From NCBI GenBank assembly GCA_026261815.1, contig JAMPIT010000437.1:6026001-6090000 (forward strand): a stretch of DNA of 64,000 nucleotides. The letters run 5' to 3'. Below are positions 49,996 through 61,769 of the stretch, in pieces. Origin of the DNA: Monarcha castaneiventris obscurior (lineage: Eukaryota > Chordata > Aves > Passeriformes > Monarchidae). The notes beneath the pieces were generated by a model. It did not search any database and was not told the DNA's origin. It saw nothing but the letters and a program-made list of their open reading frames with translations. Position numbers and translations under genes: made by a program. The first letter of the stretch is position 1, and each line of letters begins with the position of its first letter.

Positions 49996-52900
49996 CTTTT
50001 TGTGCTTTTAATCCTTCCACACCTTCCTCTCTAAGAATGATGGTAAAGGAATACACAATGTGTTTAAGTTTATCTCAAGGAGAGAGCTCCAGTTTGGGGA
50101 GCATAATTGCTTTATATTTGCATGGGCTGCAAATGAAATATTTTTTCTCTACACTGAGCAGTGTCACCTTATCTTTCAACAGATACTTGGGATTCCTGGT
50201 TTCCACTTCTGACTTAGACATTGATTCACTGTCTGGCCTTAGGTAATCTATTATCACACTTTCAAATTTATGTGCCTGTAGCTACATTCAGATACCAAAA
50301 TAAGTGACTTAAGGACTGTCAAAAGGCAAGTAATTTGTGGAGTTATGTAACAATAGAACACAACCCCAACTCTGCAAAAGCTAAGGATATTTAATTTTAT
50401 ACTGATTAGTGCTGTTCACTTAAACATTTGCATAACATTTCGTAGGTAGGGGGACTGGGTATCTAATTAGAAGTATCAAATTTTGAATGTTCTGTGACTC
50501 TCTAAGAATGTCCCTTGGTTTTCATGTGAAATATTTCCGTTTAAGCCATTCCTCTGATTCCAAGATTACTTTTTTCCCATATTAGCCCAGTAACCAGCAA
50601 TTACAATGTCTGTTGACTGCGTGTGAGTAGAGAAAAGCTGATTATGTAATGAAATGATGCTGTTACAGCTGTTTGTAAGAAAAAGGAAATATGAAAGATT
50701 CCTCAATGAAAAATGCACAAATATTTAGGTTGCACTTCTCTTTAATGAATAAGATTTTAGGAAAAAAGGCCACCTGTATTAAATCTCCTTCTCCACAGAT
50801 CCCTTGCTCTGACATTACCAAAAAGCAATTTGTGAGATATCAAAAATTGTCCTGCTAAGAAAAAAACCCAATGCATACATTTCTCACACTTCCATAGCAG
50901 GGAAGAAGAATTAGAATATGTATGCATTTATCCATATAGATGGCTTGCAAGTGACTTTAATTTTATTCTCAAGTTAAATAAGTGCTGTAGACCAAAGGAG
51001 CTGGTGTAAACAGGCACGATAAGTTTCTGAAGAAAGTCCTCCTGGGATAGAAATAATGATCATGCCTATGTGAACAACTTCCAGCCATTCCACCTTTTAT
51101 GTACCCATTACAGTACAAGCACCTTGGACTGCAAATTACACATATGCCCTCCTGTAGCTGACATCCCCTTTGCTCCCTAGGTTCATTTTCAGGAATAGGT
51201 CAGACTTTTCCCAGCCTCAGTAAAAAATTAATTTATACCTTAAAATGATCAGAAATTTTCTCTTAAAAAATGCATGACTTGATTTAATACTATGTTTTTT
51301 GAAATAAGTTAAATGCAGTTTCCTGATTTCCTGCATATTTAAAATTAGGACCCTTTCTTTTAAATTGCTTATGATGTTTAATAAACAAATCAAGACATAC
51401 TTCAACTCTAATTAAAGCTCAGTGGAAATGCAGGAGGGTAATGGACATAGGACAGGCAATCATCTGAAAATTGAAAAAGTGGTGTATTACAGAAAAAATT
51501 GATGACAGATTTTTATTTTCAGAACCAGATACAATTGCTTCTACTGCATCAGTTATCAAGAATTTTAATAATTAGGTGCAGTACAATTAACCATTAAATC
51601 AAGGAAGTTGTATGTTTGTTCCTTGGTAAGGGGTTTCAATATTTCTTTATTCACGGTAAGAAACAGTTATATCTTTGTTTTCAATTACTCTAGAAGAGCT
51701 TATTTACATTCTTGAGCATGAGTAAATTTTACAACCCTCAATATTACATTTTTGCTGTTTTGTATGATCTTAATTCCAGTTTCTGTCAATGAAGTCCTCT
51801 TAGGTTGGATTCAAACTCATGATATGTCTTTGTGCATTTGGCCAGGCCAGCCTGGCTGGAATCCATCTGGCTTCATATGGCTTGTGCCATTCCCAATAGC
51901 TGGGTGTCAGGCCCCTCTGGCTTTACATAATGTGCTTTTTGGCTGTTCTAGATGGTTCTGAATCCTGTTCTTACTGCTTCTTGTGCCCTTGGATTATTAG
52001 CCGTACATCTTTTTCTTCCTTTTTTTTTTTCTTTATTTTCACCCCTTTCCTCCTAATTTTTTCACTGACTGTAAGATTACAGTAGCAAACATGGTGAAAC
52101 AAAGTAAAATGGATTTGCTGCAGTTGCGGTTTCAAAAAGTTCTGTTATTTGGGAATTTGACTTATGCAGAAACAAGGTAAACAAACAAAAATCTGACTTA
52201 TTGCTTCCATGTTACTTGAAGAGTCCTTTCAAGTGTATTAACAGAAAACAAGAATTTTCTAGCACTCCCTACTCATCAGTATGATTCCAAAGAATATGAT
52301 TATATTTTACTGGGGAGTGGGACAAATAATGAAAAAATCCACCCATTTTTTAAGGAATGTAAAGCAGGATATTCTTGGGAAAAGAAGCATCCATATATTT
52401 TTCAGGTCTTAAACATTATGCAGTTAACAAGAAAAAGAGATTTACTAATTAATAAAATAAAATTTATGAGTTAATTTCAAGTTAATGCAAAGTTAATTTT
52501 TGAAATAATTTGATGAGTGTTATTTAACCCAGTTCTAATAACTGCATTTCTTGTCAAACCAGTCAAGGAGGATCTGACAGTTATTACTAATGTGAAAGTT
52601 GTGTTAAAATAAACAGGAGGAATTAATGTGAGGTGCATATAAATGCAATTTTGATTGATTTCCTTTTGCTGAAGTTAGTTCTCCAGGAATTTTGCTGGAA
52701 TTCAGGATTGATGCTTTCAATTTGTCTTACGTTGCAGAAAAGTTGTATTCGGCAGATGGAAGGGCTCTGATGAATGCAGCACTTAGTTTTTCTGCTATCC
52801 AATAAAACTGGAATGACACTGTGTGAATCTGGGAGCTCTCGTAATCTGTGAGAAGTCAGGAGAAATTGTATTACAGTAATTGACTTCAGTAGGATCGAGA

Positions 52901-53600
52901 CTTCCTCTAACAATTCCATGGAGCTTTCAGTATTTTCGCAGTCTATTTTAAGCCATGTGCACACTGGTGAGAGTAGTGCTTCTAATCAAAATGGGCTATA
53001 TTTTATTCAGACCTTGGAGACCAAGTAGGTAGAGCTAATTGGCTTATAACTGACCTGCTTAAAGGATGTCAAAATTGGCTGTTGGCTGTTCCTTTATAAC
53101 ATTAGTTTGATTGACTAAGAGTCTGGCAGCAAGATATGAAATATTATGAATCCAAATCATTAAAATTGTCCCCATTTTAGATCATTACATATTTTCAGAA
53201 CAAATGGAACATACTTGCCGTACAAAAGAAATATGGATCCGTAAATTACTAACCCATCAGCCAACTCCTTCTCCTTCTGTTCCCCTCCCCAAAATAAAAA
53301 ACTCCAGTTGATCACATAAAAATAAGGGGAGAGAAGTGGGACGTAAATTTTTCTCGTGGTACTATGCAAAATCAGTGTCTTTAAAAAAAATAAAAGGAGT
53401 ATTCTGGGCTTGATTTGCTTTCAAGTTATCTGGTTGCCTGTCATACAAGGACTCAGTTCAAGAGCAGTGTGCATGAAAAGCTATCATTACATCAGAATTC
53501 TGCCTTCCTCTCTGTGTGGAAGACTTTGTTTATTTGGATAATATTTTTATTTCACCTTTTTTTAAATCAGTGACTTTTACTCTGCTAGGTGCACAGCTGC
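49996..53600. other. Unique non-coding DNA, no gene seen
   Basis: Octamer motifs are at 50116-50123 and 50426-50433, with a T-rich run at about 52018-52035. The largest frame is 113 codons on the minus strand (52623-52964), unrecognised. No CR1 or LTR signature. Confidence 0.55.
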
Positions 53601-54650
53601 CCTTTCTCAGGTGACTGGTCCCATCCCACTGTTAGTAGGACTCAGTTCTGAATGTGGCATAACCAGAGGATGGTTAGATGAAAGATTCAGGTACAGTTTG
53701 CAGGCTGAAGAATCTGCACCCCGCCATGCAGGAGGATGGGGAATTGGGAAGTTGCAGTGTCTTGCATGGACATGTTTTGTACATTTCACACCCACTCTTA
53801 AACACCTCTCTCAGCATAAAGGCAGGACCTACAGGATTATTTTATTATTAAATTAGTGCTGAAACTTGGTGCCTGGGTGTTTCCCCTCCTGCTTTCCACA
53901 GGGGGTAACACTCTTGCAGAGGCAGAGTGTTGCTCCTCTGAATGCAGGAGGAGGTGGGGTTCTGCTCATCATTCAACTTTCAGGTGGTGATTATGCTGGA
54001 AACCATCTCAGGGAAGTTTGCTTTGGGCCACAATCCAACTGCTGCATTTTCCAATGTCCTTGGCTTTCTCCTCTCCTCAGGTCCTTGGCTCTGTCCTTTT
54101 CAAACAGGTTCACTCAGCTCTGTGTAAAAGCAGTCTCAGACCCTGGTTTGTTTGGGCACTGCAGCTGTTGTGTTGCACCTTGTTTCATAAGGTTATTCTT
54201 GTCTCTGTGTGTGCACACAGGTAATATTAATGGCTTTTACATTCACCAGCTCCCATGAAGGGTAATTTAAAGCATGTCTAGCCATGGTGCTGTGTTCCAA
54301 GCTGTGCAAAGCAGTCTGTGTTCTTCACAAGGTGTTTCACGTGTGCCTCGTGCCACAGAGCCCTGGCTACCCGAGCCTGCAACCCCTGCAGCTATGACAG
54401 AAATGCTGCAGCAGAAGGGATGATCTCCCACTGGGAGAAACCTTCCATGGCATGACCTGGGCACCTGTACAGACCCTGTGCAGGGCACTGCACGTGCTGA
54501 GCTTTCCAAAGGCAGTCTGTGCCCTGCCTGCATCTCCTCCACTGCCAAGGGGAGCTGCAGCCACGCTGAGGAGGAGCAGGGTGTGTGCTACAGTGACTTT
54601 AAGAGCTGAAGGTGCATCAACCTGTTCTTCAGACAAAGGCTTCTGTTTTT
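53601..54650. other. G+C-richer non-coding patch with overlapping frames
   Basis: About 1 kb less A+T-rich than its flanks, strongest at 54270-54620. Many frames of 60-130 codons overlap on both strands (for example 53866-54258, 54267-54548, 54452-54820), as expected where stops are rarer. None translates to a protein I recognise. CpGs are few, so this is not a CpG-island promoter. It may be an old repeat or a decayed exon cluster. Confidence 0.4.
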
Positions 54651-57600
54651 TCCTGCAGAATTACGGTACAGACAGAGCTAAACTTGCATTAGAGCACATC
54701 TGTTTGCTGCCTAAATCTGTTACACACAACACATACGATTTATGGTGGTACAACAGTGAATTTCATGTGAATGTGAGCTATGCATCTTATCCAAGCCTTT
54801 GGAGTTGTTCATTTATATAGATTGTTGTTTGTTCATTTTGGCAAAGCTCAGAAAATCCTACAGGGGCCAAAAGCAACTGAAATCCTCATTACCTCTAACA
54901 GCAAATGATGCATTCATCATCTTTAAGCTGAAAAACACAGTACTTTTTTCCTTTTTATACTCAAAATAGCTTTTTCAGGTTCTGAATTTGAGAACAGAAG
55001 GTTCAACATAATGAGAACTCTTCTGAAAGAGGCAACATGCTAGGGAGGATTTGCCTTTTATGCTTTTTCTTTGTTGTTTTTTGCTAATGTTACATTGCAG
55101 TTCCAAGCACTGCAGGTTTCAGGGATGTTGCTGGATGTTTATGTTCATCTATGTGTTCCTTAGCAAATACTTTGACAGTTGGTAGATTGAATATCATTCT
55201 TGCTCTGCCACATGCTTCTTCCACAGCAGTTACCCCTGGCATGAAGTGTCTCTGCCATGCTCCATTCCCATACTTCACATTTCAAATCTCTCTTGGTGTG
55301 TAGGTGGCACAGGTAGAAGTCTGGCACCATTGCAAGAGCCTTGTAAATATTATGAGGAGAAAAATATAATGCAACTGAATTTATGATGTCTCTTGGAAAA
55401 CTAAATTTCACCTGTGGTAATGTCCAAAAACTTCTTGCTTGTGCTCCATTGTCTGAGTTGGAAGGTTTTCCTAATTGTTCTTTTCTATGGTGATTGGGTA
55501 AATTTGAAAACAAAACCACAGCAGCCAGCATAAAGTAGTGCTTATTTTAAAGAAGGAATGATCTGCTGCTCTTCACAGCACAGTGGGACTTTGTGTTCCC
55601 TTGACTTTAGCTTGGAGGTAAACTTTGCACTGAGCCTTGCAGCCAGGCTCTGGGGGCCAGGGGAAGAGGCTTTGATAGATGGTGATAAGCAGATTTCAGA
55701 CTGCACATTCTAGCACCTAAATTAGCTGCAATTATGAAAGCAACATAGCTCACTAGAGCAACATATGATTGTAAGGATATTCTCAGTTCTGTCTAGTACA
55801 TTCTTTAACAAAGCTGAACCATGCTGTCTTTCTGTATTTCATCCAGCCTTTCCAGTGCTTTGTTTTCCTGCTGAAAATTTAGATTCTTTTTGTCATCTAG
55901 TCCAGTAAATGCTGCTTATTTTTACGTTGTAAACAGTGGGACACTGCTGGACAGATGACAGAAAGGGCAATGACTTGCCTCCAGTCTTCCTTCTGCCCAT
56001 CTAAAGTACTGCTTCTCTCCATGTCAAATTTATGTTGTTTTCCATGATTCACATGGACTGAGGACCAAAAATCAGATAAATTCATCTGTTTGAATTTTAT
56101 GCTCCCTTGAACGATTCCTACTGATTTGAGGCCTTGATATTAATCATTATCTCACAGTATTTCTCTTGCCTACTCCCTGTCCACCACTTCCCCTTTCAAA
56201 TTTTGCTGAAAGCTCATTTAGTTTTTTTGCAACGATCTTTTCTCCAGCACTCTGCACATCCTACCTTAACTGGATTGTCATTTTTTCATCTGTCTTATGT
56301 ATTTATGGCTGGAATATGTCCTTTGCTGTACATTAAATCCTTTGGTGCTCCCAAGCCAGCCTTGGCTGTGTGAATTTAATGAGGGTTGTGTAGGGGTTGG
56401 AGTCGTAAGTTATCTTAGCCTGATTTTTCAACTGTCTGCTGTTGGACTACTAGTTTATTATTTTCCTGATGTGGTGTGGATAAGGGTGCCCCAAAGGCTG
56501 CTCCTTAGAGCAGGGATCTCCTTCTCTGAAGGCTGTGGCTCATGTGGTGCAGGGCTGCAGCTGCTTCCCTCTAGGTCTGCATTTAGGTTACATTTGTAGT
56601 GGGAACAATTCTCAAGGAAAGTTTTGTGTCTCCTGAGCATCTCCAGCATGCAGGGAGGAACATCCACAAGTAGAATGAAACTAGAAGCATGCTTTAGATC
56701 TGTGAGTAGTCTATGCCTTTTACAGAATAAAGCAAGGTTATGAACAGTGAGGATTGTGATCCTGACAGTTCCCCTACAGCTGCTTTCAGTGCAGGGTGTG
56801 AGCAGAATTGCTTTCCTAATCCTGTGGAGTGACTGGCCCTCACTCAGGAGGAGCTGAGGTTCTTCTGCAGTCATGGAAATTGTTCCTACTTGCAAACTAT
56901 GGAGGAAGATCAGAACTGAAATTTGAAATTTTATTAATCATCAGGTAATCAAACCTAAATTGGAAAATCCAAAAGAGTAGTCAGGCGTTGCAAAAATCTA
57001 ATTACACATCTTGTCACAGTGTGGAATAAAATCCCCATAGGATAATTGAACCTTTTTTCTTTACCTGTATGTGTTCTTAAATTCAACTAAACTGGCAACA
57101 CATCAAAACAAGTCCTTTCAGGTACTCTGCTTCAGTCCTTGACTGTCCCTTGTAAAACACACCACACTGCTGTGGCACAAATAATTACCAATGTGCTCTG
57201 TGACTCCTCGTGCACATCTTGAAGGTAATTCAGGAGACTTGTGTGTGATAATGAGGTACAGTGTCTCAGCTTCAGCCAGCCCATTGTCAGAATGAGAACT
57301 GATAGTAAGAGATGATGGGAGGCACTGTACAGCTTTCTTCTCACTGTTTTCAGGTGTAACAAGAATGTACAGCTCCCAGATTTACAGGGGAGCTGTGATC
57401 AGATAATTTAAAACAAAAAGTCCTCTCCTTTCACCTATGTTTTCCTTCTATGTCCTCTAACAGAATCATGAGAGATTGTAGTTAAAGTAAGACATTTTTA
57501 TAGCTTTGTTTATGCTGAGTTGTGGTATGGGACACAATATTGATTTATCATGTTACAATATTACTAAGCAGCTTAGGTCTAAATATGGAGCTAATACGAT

Positions 57601-58896
57601 ATGGAACAAACACATTGGTGCAACCTGGGTGACTTTAATGCAGATACTGAGCTAATATGAAAACTAGCTGGGTACTCTGTGCCTTTTTTTGGGTGCAAAT
57701 GATGGAAGGAGACTTCAGGTTGTTGGGGAAAAAACATTTTTATCTGAGATACCTTTCATAGGTATGCTATGATTGCATAAAGCAATTGTGGTTCACTGGG
57801 GACTCCTAGTTGTCATTGGTGATTTAATAAAAAGTGCACACAGTGTCCCTGAAAAGTGCTGTGGAGCCCAGGTCTGTTCCTCACCCTGCCATGCACCTGC
57901 ACTGCAAGCACACACAAAATGCTCCAGCTCACTGTGAGCCAGGATCACCCCTTGCTGAATAAAGGTAAGAGCACCCACCTTCCCAGGGAAGTGTTTTGGG
58001 ACCCCTCGTGGTATCACAGTTTGTTGAATGGTCACTAAAGATCTGATCATTCAGACAATAATGAATTTTTCCTTAATCTCAGTTTCATTGGTGTGTCTTT
58101 TAAAGCCAGTTTTTTGGTTTTTTTTTCAAATCATACATTATGCTGCTGTTCCTTTTCCTTCTGTTTCCTTTTCTCATCTAAAAGGAGGGATATGTGGGAG
58201 ACAGTTTTATCTGGCACACAGCACTCTACTGAACCAAGCAATCAGGAGACGAAATAAATGGGCGCTTAAAGAGATTCTTGGAACTTTCTAAAGACAATAT
58301 ATTGGTCAGAGGCTGGTTTTGTGATTTCTGGTTTAGTGCAGTATATACTTTGGTCCTTCAGTGCCCACTCTCCCTTTCCTCTCAGTCTTCTGCATGCCTC
58401 TCCTAAAAGCAAAGTTATTTTCAAAGCTGTTAAGATAGCACAAGCTGTCCTTTGTGAATACATGGTGCTAGTTATTCAATCCCTACATGAAGAAGTTGGG
58501 GTTTTCCCTCTGCTCTTCTGTGCCCTCATTCAGGTGAGATTTGGATACTCTGGTCTTGCTACAGCCTGTGGGATGAGATTTTGTTGGGTCAGGATTTTGT
58601 TGGTTGTGTTTTCTTTTCCCTCTTGCTCTACTGAAAGTATTTGCTCAGAAAGTTGCCTTCACTTTTGTGAGCAGCCCTGGCACCTGGAAATGGCACTGCC
58701 TCTCCCCTCACTGCTGATCCCAGGCACACTGGGGAAACGGCAATGCTGAATGTCTTCATCTTTGTCAGCCTGAGAGGCTGCTTCATTTAAGTGCAAATTT
58801 CTTCCCGAGCAACTTGACCTCAGCTTACCTGGAACCGTAATATGAACTTTTGCAAGTAAATGTGTATAACTTTTAATAAATCAAAGCACTTGTAAG
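54651..58896. other. Unique non-coding DNA, no gene seen
   Basis: Frames up to 145 codons (56458-56895, minus) and 142 codons (58321-58749, plus) lie in less A+T-rich parts and are not recognisable. A splice-site-bounded open interval at 57909-57964 is treated as a finding. No CR1, LTR or tandem array seen. Confidence 0.5.
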
Positions 58897-58951
58897 CCAA
58901 AAAGCCCCAGGGATCCACAGATCTTTTTGGGCTTTTTTTTTTTTTTTTTTT
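58897..58951. other. Inverted repeat followed by a T19 tract
   Basis: ccaaaaag (58897-58904) pairs exactly with ctttttgg (58923-58930) across an 18-base loop, and an alternative register pairs aaaaagccc (58899-58907) with gggcttttt (58929-58937). Nineteen T follow directly (58933-58951), then AG. The layout resembles a stem with a U-tract, but in a vertebrate nuclear genome it may simply be low-complexity sequence. Confidence 0.5.
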
Positions 58952-59657
58952 AGACAGCTGGTTCTTTTTGCTCTCTACGGAAATTATCTGGAAAGTCTCG
59001 AGGTAATTGCATTCAGCAGAAGTGGGGACATGAAGAGGACACCTATACTGCTTTTTCTGCTTTTCCTTTCAGGATGGTGACTTGTTTCTTTTCACGTCTG
59101 TGAGCCAAACTCTGTTCTAGACAAAATGAAACCCCAAGGTCAACTGAATGTGAATTTAAGGTGTCAAGCATCAGACACAGAACTGCAAAGGCTGATTTCT
59201 AGAATCCATATGGCATTATGAGAACATTTCACTGAAGTGCTCAGTCTGTGTGTTGTGGACACAGAGGTTTTGATAGACTCAAATGACAGATGCCCTTCTA
59301 AAATAATCTGGCATGACAACCTGCTCAGCGTGAACCACTACAATTTGATAAATTATGCTTTTCTCAACCAACATAATTTTTAATTGAGCTAGAAAAGAGG
59401 ATTTTTCAAGGCATCAAATGATGAAACATCCCTGTATGCCCAATTTAATAGTCAATTATCCACACAAAATACGTGTTCTTTACATCTAAACATAAAAGGC
59501 TGATGATTTCCAAATCTGAATTTCTGCCTTTGCCTGAAGAACTCCTTATGATCAGGAACCCACCCACTTCTCACTTTTATTTTATATATGACACTGCAGA
59601 GAAATTTCATTAATTATCCCAGTTTGTCAGAAAAATTTGTACAGACCAGGTATGGTG
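58952..59657. other. Unique non-coding DNA, no gene seen
   Basis: A+T-rich single-copy sequence with only short open frames and no recognised repeat. Confidence 0.6.
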
Positions 59658-59711
59658 CTGCAGGAATAGTAAGTATAGAACATTCCTGCAGGAATAGTAA
59701 GTATAGAACAT
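59658..59711. repeat. Perfect 26-bp tandem duplication, period 28
   Basis: The 26 bases at 59658-59683, starting ctgcaggaatagtaag, recur without a mismatch at 59686-59711; the first copy is followed by a two-base spacer. Perfect identity suggests a recent event in this lineage or an assembly artefact. Confidence 0.92.
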
Positions 59712-61703
59712 CACCACACCATCCTTACATGTCCATTTTCATCTCTCAAGGACAATACATTTCACAGGCACTCCAGTAGCTTGAAGTATTTTGAAGAAAA
59801 GAATGGGTATAAAATTTCTGGTGGAGAATTCTAATGCAGTTATTGTTCCTTCACTACTGAAACCAAAATACCATTTCAGAGGGATTTGAAAAGAATAGTG
59901 TGTTATTTCACTGGCCAGATGTAAATAGTGCTGTGGATAAATCATCACTCCAGGGCTGGTTAAGGCTTGGCAAGACCAGGGCTTGACAGTCTTGGGTGAA
60001 ATAATTTTCACAGGAGGTGAAAGGAGGTGGTAAAGAGTAGAGCACCCACAAATCTCCTATCCTGACACAGCAGAGGCAAAAGCAGGCAGAGCTATGGGAC
60101 ATCCTCTGGTTGTATTTGCACTGCTCTCACCCTGGTGGCAGCAAGCTTTGATTTAAGGGTCTGTCCCACTAATTTCAGAGTCAGATTGAGACTGACATGT
60201 TAAATTGCTACAGTGAAGCATCTACAATAAGAATTTTTTTTTCATTCTGTTACCTGTTTATTGAGAATTCATCTCATTTGATAATTACTGTGAGTTGAAT
60301 ATACCAATAGGGGTATTTTATTCCAATACAGGTGTTATCTCTGCTTCACTTTGCCTCACCTTTTAAATATCTATAATTGGATTTGGAAAGAGCGTCTTTC
60401 ATTCTTAGACTTATTGGAAAAAATGGCATTTTGCTGTATTTCATAGAATAGTAAGACCAATTAAATTCTTCAAGATAATGCTGTTCTGAACTTGCATCTA
60501 TTTTTGGAACATTAATTATATTCTGCGATGCTTCCTGTGAAAAATCAGAGACAGATACAAGCATTAGTATGTGTTAATTAAATCTGAGTTAATATTTTTG
60601 GTCAGAGCTCTGCAGTTCATAGGTGGAGGTGTTTGCTGGTTAATATTGTTTGTAGTTTTTAGCCCAATTGTATTTTCCTATTAATTAAATGGAATAGATT
60701 GATTTTTGTACATACTAGAAAGGCTTGATTCAGTCAGGTCAAAGCTCATTTCTGTCCAGGTTATCCAAGATCAAACTCTGCTTTACACAGAGCAGAAAAA
60801 ATATGTAGGGGCAATAAAGACAGGCTTTTTTCAGAAATGTTAAACTGAAGGAGTTGTTGGTTGTTTTTCTGCAAATTTTCATGAAGTTTTGCTGCCTTGT
60901 TTGGATTTTTTTTTTTAAGTCAAATCTCTTAAACTCTCAGTTTTCATCCCAACCAAATATGCTGTTAGATTGGTCTTTTTTATCTCTAAATGTTGCTGAA
61001 ATTCTTCAGCTTCATTTCTTTCTGTAAACTTAATTCACGGGTAGGTTTCCTTTTGCAGCACTTGCACCAAGTTAGTCCACGAGGTTTTATATTTGTGCTC
61101 TTCATTTCCATTTTTATAAGGACATCATGGAAACTACAGTGTCAGCTAGGAAGCTGAGCATATAGATGAGACTGCGAGCATGAAATATTCATGCTACATC
61201 TCCCTGAAAGCCTTGCGTTGAAGTAGAAGGGCTTGTTTTCTTTCCCTTTCCCTCATCCCCCATTATTTTACATTGAAAAATTGGCATTATCGCAAAAAAA
61301 AACTGGGTCAGGAAGACACAGGACATGCGAGTGTTTCTGCTCTTCAGCAGGGCATTGCTTCCAGCAGATATGGGAAGAGAAACTCCTGAAAATCTCTGTG
61401 GCCACTCTCACGCCCCTGCCCTGTGTGTCAGGAGGAGGCAGCTCAATGGTACTCACTGCCCTTCACCTGCCCATTTAATCTTCTTTATGTTTTCAGACTG
61501 AAAGCTGTTTTTAATTTTTCTTGAAATAACTTGTTGCAAAAAATTACAGTTCTGTGTGCTTGTGATATTCAGCCATTTCAGTTTGAAGTTCTCATGAAAA
61601 TTTTAACTCTTTTTGCAGTCTGTTCTGCATGGTAATATGGAAATTTTTTTCTGGGACAAATTTATTAACATTAAAAAAAGTAAATCAGCTTTGAACGCAA
61701 GGA
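59712..61703. other. Unique non-coding DNA, no gene seen
   Basis: Frames of 90 codons or fewer (for example 59739-60011, minus), unrecognised. T-rich runs occur near 60234 and 60907. A faint 'tcatagaatagt' near 60441 recalls CR1 but has no supporting context. Confidence 0.55.
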
Positions 61704-61769
61704 ATTATTACATTTAGACCACATTATTACATTTAGAAATTGTAATTAGAACGCATTATTACATTTAGA
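61704..61769. repeat. Three perfect copies of a 15-mer
   Basis: attattacatttaga occurs at 61704-61718, 61723-61737 and 61755-61769, with spacings of 19 and 32 bases. A shared cattattacatttagaa context in the last two copies suggests duplication followed by divergence of the spacers. Confidence 0.88.

Noticed and set aside
56458..56895. 145-codon minus-strand frame
   Set aside because: Within chance length in a less A+T-rich patch; no domain recognised.
58321..58749. 142-codon plus-strand frame with an internal acceptor-like tract before 58531
   Set aside because: Translation has no known signature and no donor or upstream exon supports it; kept only as an unremarkable frame.
60440..60460. 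CR1-like 'tcatagaatagt' phrase
   Set aside because: No neighbouring CR1 blocks; probably chance.
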